DNA of 64,000 bases from Strigamia acuminata (taxonomy: Eukaryota; Arthropoda; Chilopoda; Geophilomorpha; Linotaeniidae): contig OX442319.1 of assembly GCA_949358305.1 (NCBI GenBank), positions 9,734,001 to 9,798,000 on the forward strand, written 5' to 3'. The notes below the pieces were generated by a model. It was given only the letters and a program-made list of their open reading frames with translations, made no database searches and had not been told where the DNA came from. Numbering within the stretch: the first letter of the stretch is position 1; each line of letters begins with the position of its first letter. Positions 62,944-64,000 of the stretch are shown here, in pieces. The translations under genes were made by a program, and so were the position numbers.

Positions 62944-64000
62944 ATGATTCCAACGTTAAAGTCTTTGACCTTAAAAGTGGTCGCAGATCTTCTGTGGGCA
63001 GCTCTTGAAGTTAGTTCTCCATCATTGGAACCAATCTTAGGGGAAGGGGAAAGTAAGTTGAAAATTTAAATAAAAATTAAATTAGTTATTCGGTATTTAA
63101 TTGATTTTCTATTTCAGAAGTGTACGACGAACTGGATGAGTTAAATATATGTGATTTACAAATGGAGCCAGACAACTTAGAAATAACTTTTCGAGTATTA
63201 ATAGAATATTTGAGTTTGCGTAAGTATTTATTTTAGTAATACGTATGTAATTTTCTACATTATTTTCTACATTTATTCTTGCAGTCACAATAAGGTTGAA
63301 ACAGGACCTCGTGCACGTTTTAAATACACGATACAAATCGTACAATTTATTCCATCTATTGCTCATGATCGAAATGGGATTTCACAATCTCGACGAATAT
63401 CACTGTTTTCACTTGAGCAGAAATTTGAGCCGCATAAACTTGCTTAAATCTGGAAAAAATGTAACATTGATAAGATCAGAAAAATGAAAAGAATCAATTA
63501 CAGATATTGATTGACAGCAATTTTGCTATCTTTATTTAAGTTCCAACTGGTCTGACTTATTCCTGGTAGATAAGACACGAAAATTGCACCACAGTGAGAA
63601 CTGACTGAGATGAATTTTATCATACGTTGGTCAATCATCAAATACAACCATAATAAACCAATTTATGATAAAATCCAACCCTGGAGCTGCCATGTCAGTT
63701 TTCACAGTCGTGTGGTTTTCATTATTCACCAGGAATAAGTGACATCAGTTGAAAATGAAACGAACATAACAAAACCGCTGTCAATCAATACCGGTCGTTG
63801 GTTTTTTTTATTTTTCTGATTTCCTGTCGAAATATCCACTCCGTTTTATAAATTAATTTTTTTTCTTGTCCATTTTTCGAAATAGAACGTCAAGTCGTTT
63901 CACTTTCGACATGACTATATATATAAATTCCCGGCCTGCAACGGATTCACACCAGAGGAAACTGTACAGTTTTTCATAACATCTTTTCCATACCTGCAAG
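62944..64000 (+). CDS. LRR-family copy 10, partial (runs off the window)
   Basis: Exon 1 62944-63052 (two codons longer than copy 3 through a GGGGAAGGGGAA duplication, phase kept), exon 2 63118-63219, exon 3 63285-63460 and exon 4 from 63886 to the window edge. Splice sites are GT/AG and phases 1, 1 and 0, with no stop in the visible part. Sequence: MIPTLKSLTLKVVADLLWAA; ...LIEYLSL; LFHLLLMIEMGFHNLDE; then FPACNGFTPEETVQFFITS. Intactness beyond 64000 is unknown. Confidence 0.8.
63476..63819. mobile_element. Foldback MITE-like element in intron 3 of copy 10
   Basis: Full-length form, TCAGAAAAATG...ATTTTTCTGA, closest in wording to the copy 3 element. Confidence 0.65.

Overview
This is eukaryotic nuclear DNA, AT-rich, with short (about 60 bp) GT-AG introns. 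BEL/Pao, Copia and Gypsy LTR retrotransposons are present, and the Copia element carries a half-tRNA-iMet primer site. The mix suggests an arthropod or similar invertebrate; I cannot name the species.

Host backbone: a tandem array of at least ten copies, all on the + strand, of a four-exon gene for a leucine-rich-repeat protein of about 545-565 aa (helical N-terminus, LRR body in the long last exon, C-terminal CCLC motif). Copies 3 (9566-11804), 4 (12605-14541) and 6 (17010-19207) splice in silico to complete reading frames. Copy 8 (26791-41490) is complete except for a BEL element in exon 1. Copy 10 (62944 to the end) is open but cut by the window edge. Copies 1, 2, 5, 7 and 9 are pseudogenes. 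Between copies lie decayed pieces of a second repeated gene (basic/acidic KRKVEINLD...ENEPARKKQK segment; C-terminus ...EKPVVTV.KY), so the ancestral unit was probably [second gene]-[LRR gene]. Minus-strand pieces of a third, unidentified gene lie at 5.9-6.5 kb and 24.6-25.3 kb.

Mobile DNA: intron 3 of most copies carries the same long foldback (MITE-like) element. Copy 6 has a 770-bp terminal-inverted-repeat element with a GAATC minisatellite in its promoter, and a 1.16-kb CACTG-ended element downstream. Copy 7 carries a probable solo LTR. A BEL/Pao element (26814-39226; 585-bp LTRs; TSD TCTTT) sits in exon 1 of copy 8 and is itself split by an antisense Copia element (31108-37013; 318-bp LTRs identical by eye; TSD GCAAG). 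Copy 9 was hit twice: by a 13.1-kb Gypsy-type element, G1 (42987-56121; 1651-bp LTRs; TSD CCAC), and by a 4.7-kb Gypsy-type element, G2 (57051-61772; 184-bp LTRs identical by eye; TSD GGTTA).

Most unusual signals: (i) the G1 LTR is an almost continuous chain of about 20 short hairpins, an architecture repeated at about 2.0-2.75 kb, where stems co-vary while linkers are conserved; (ii) G1 has a textbook -1 frameshift cassette (A_AAA_AAC, 6-nt spacer, 8-bp stem) at the gag/pol junction; (iii) G1 carries a third, cysteine-rich 536-aa ORF that does not look like an envelope gene.
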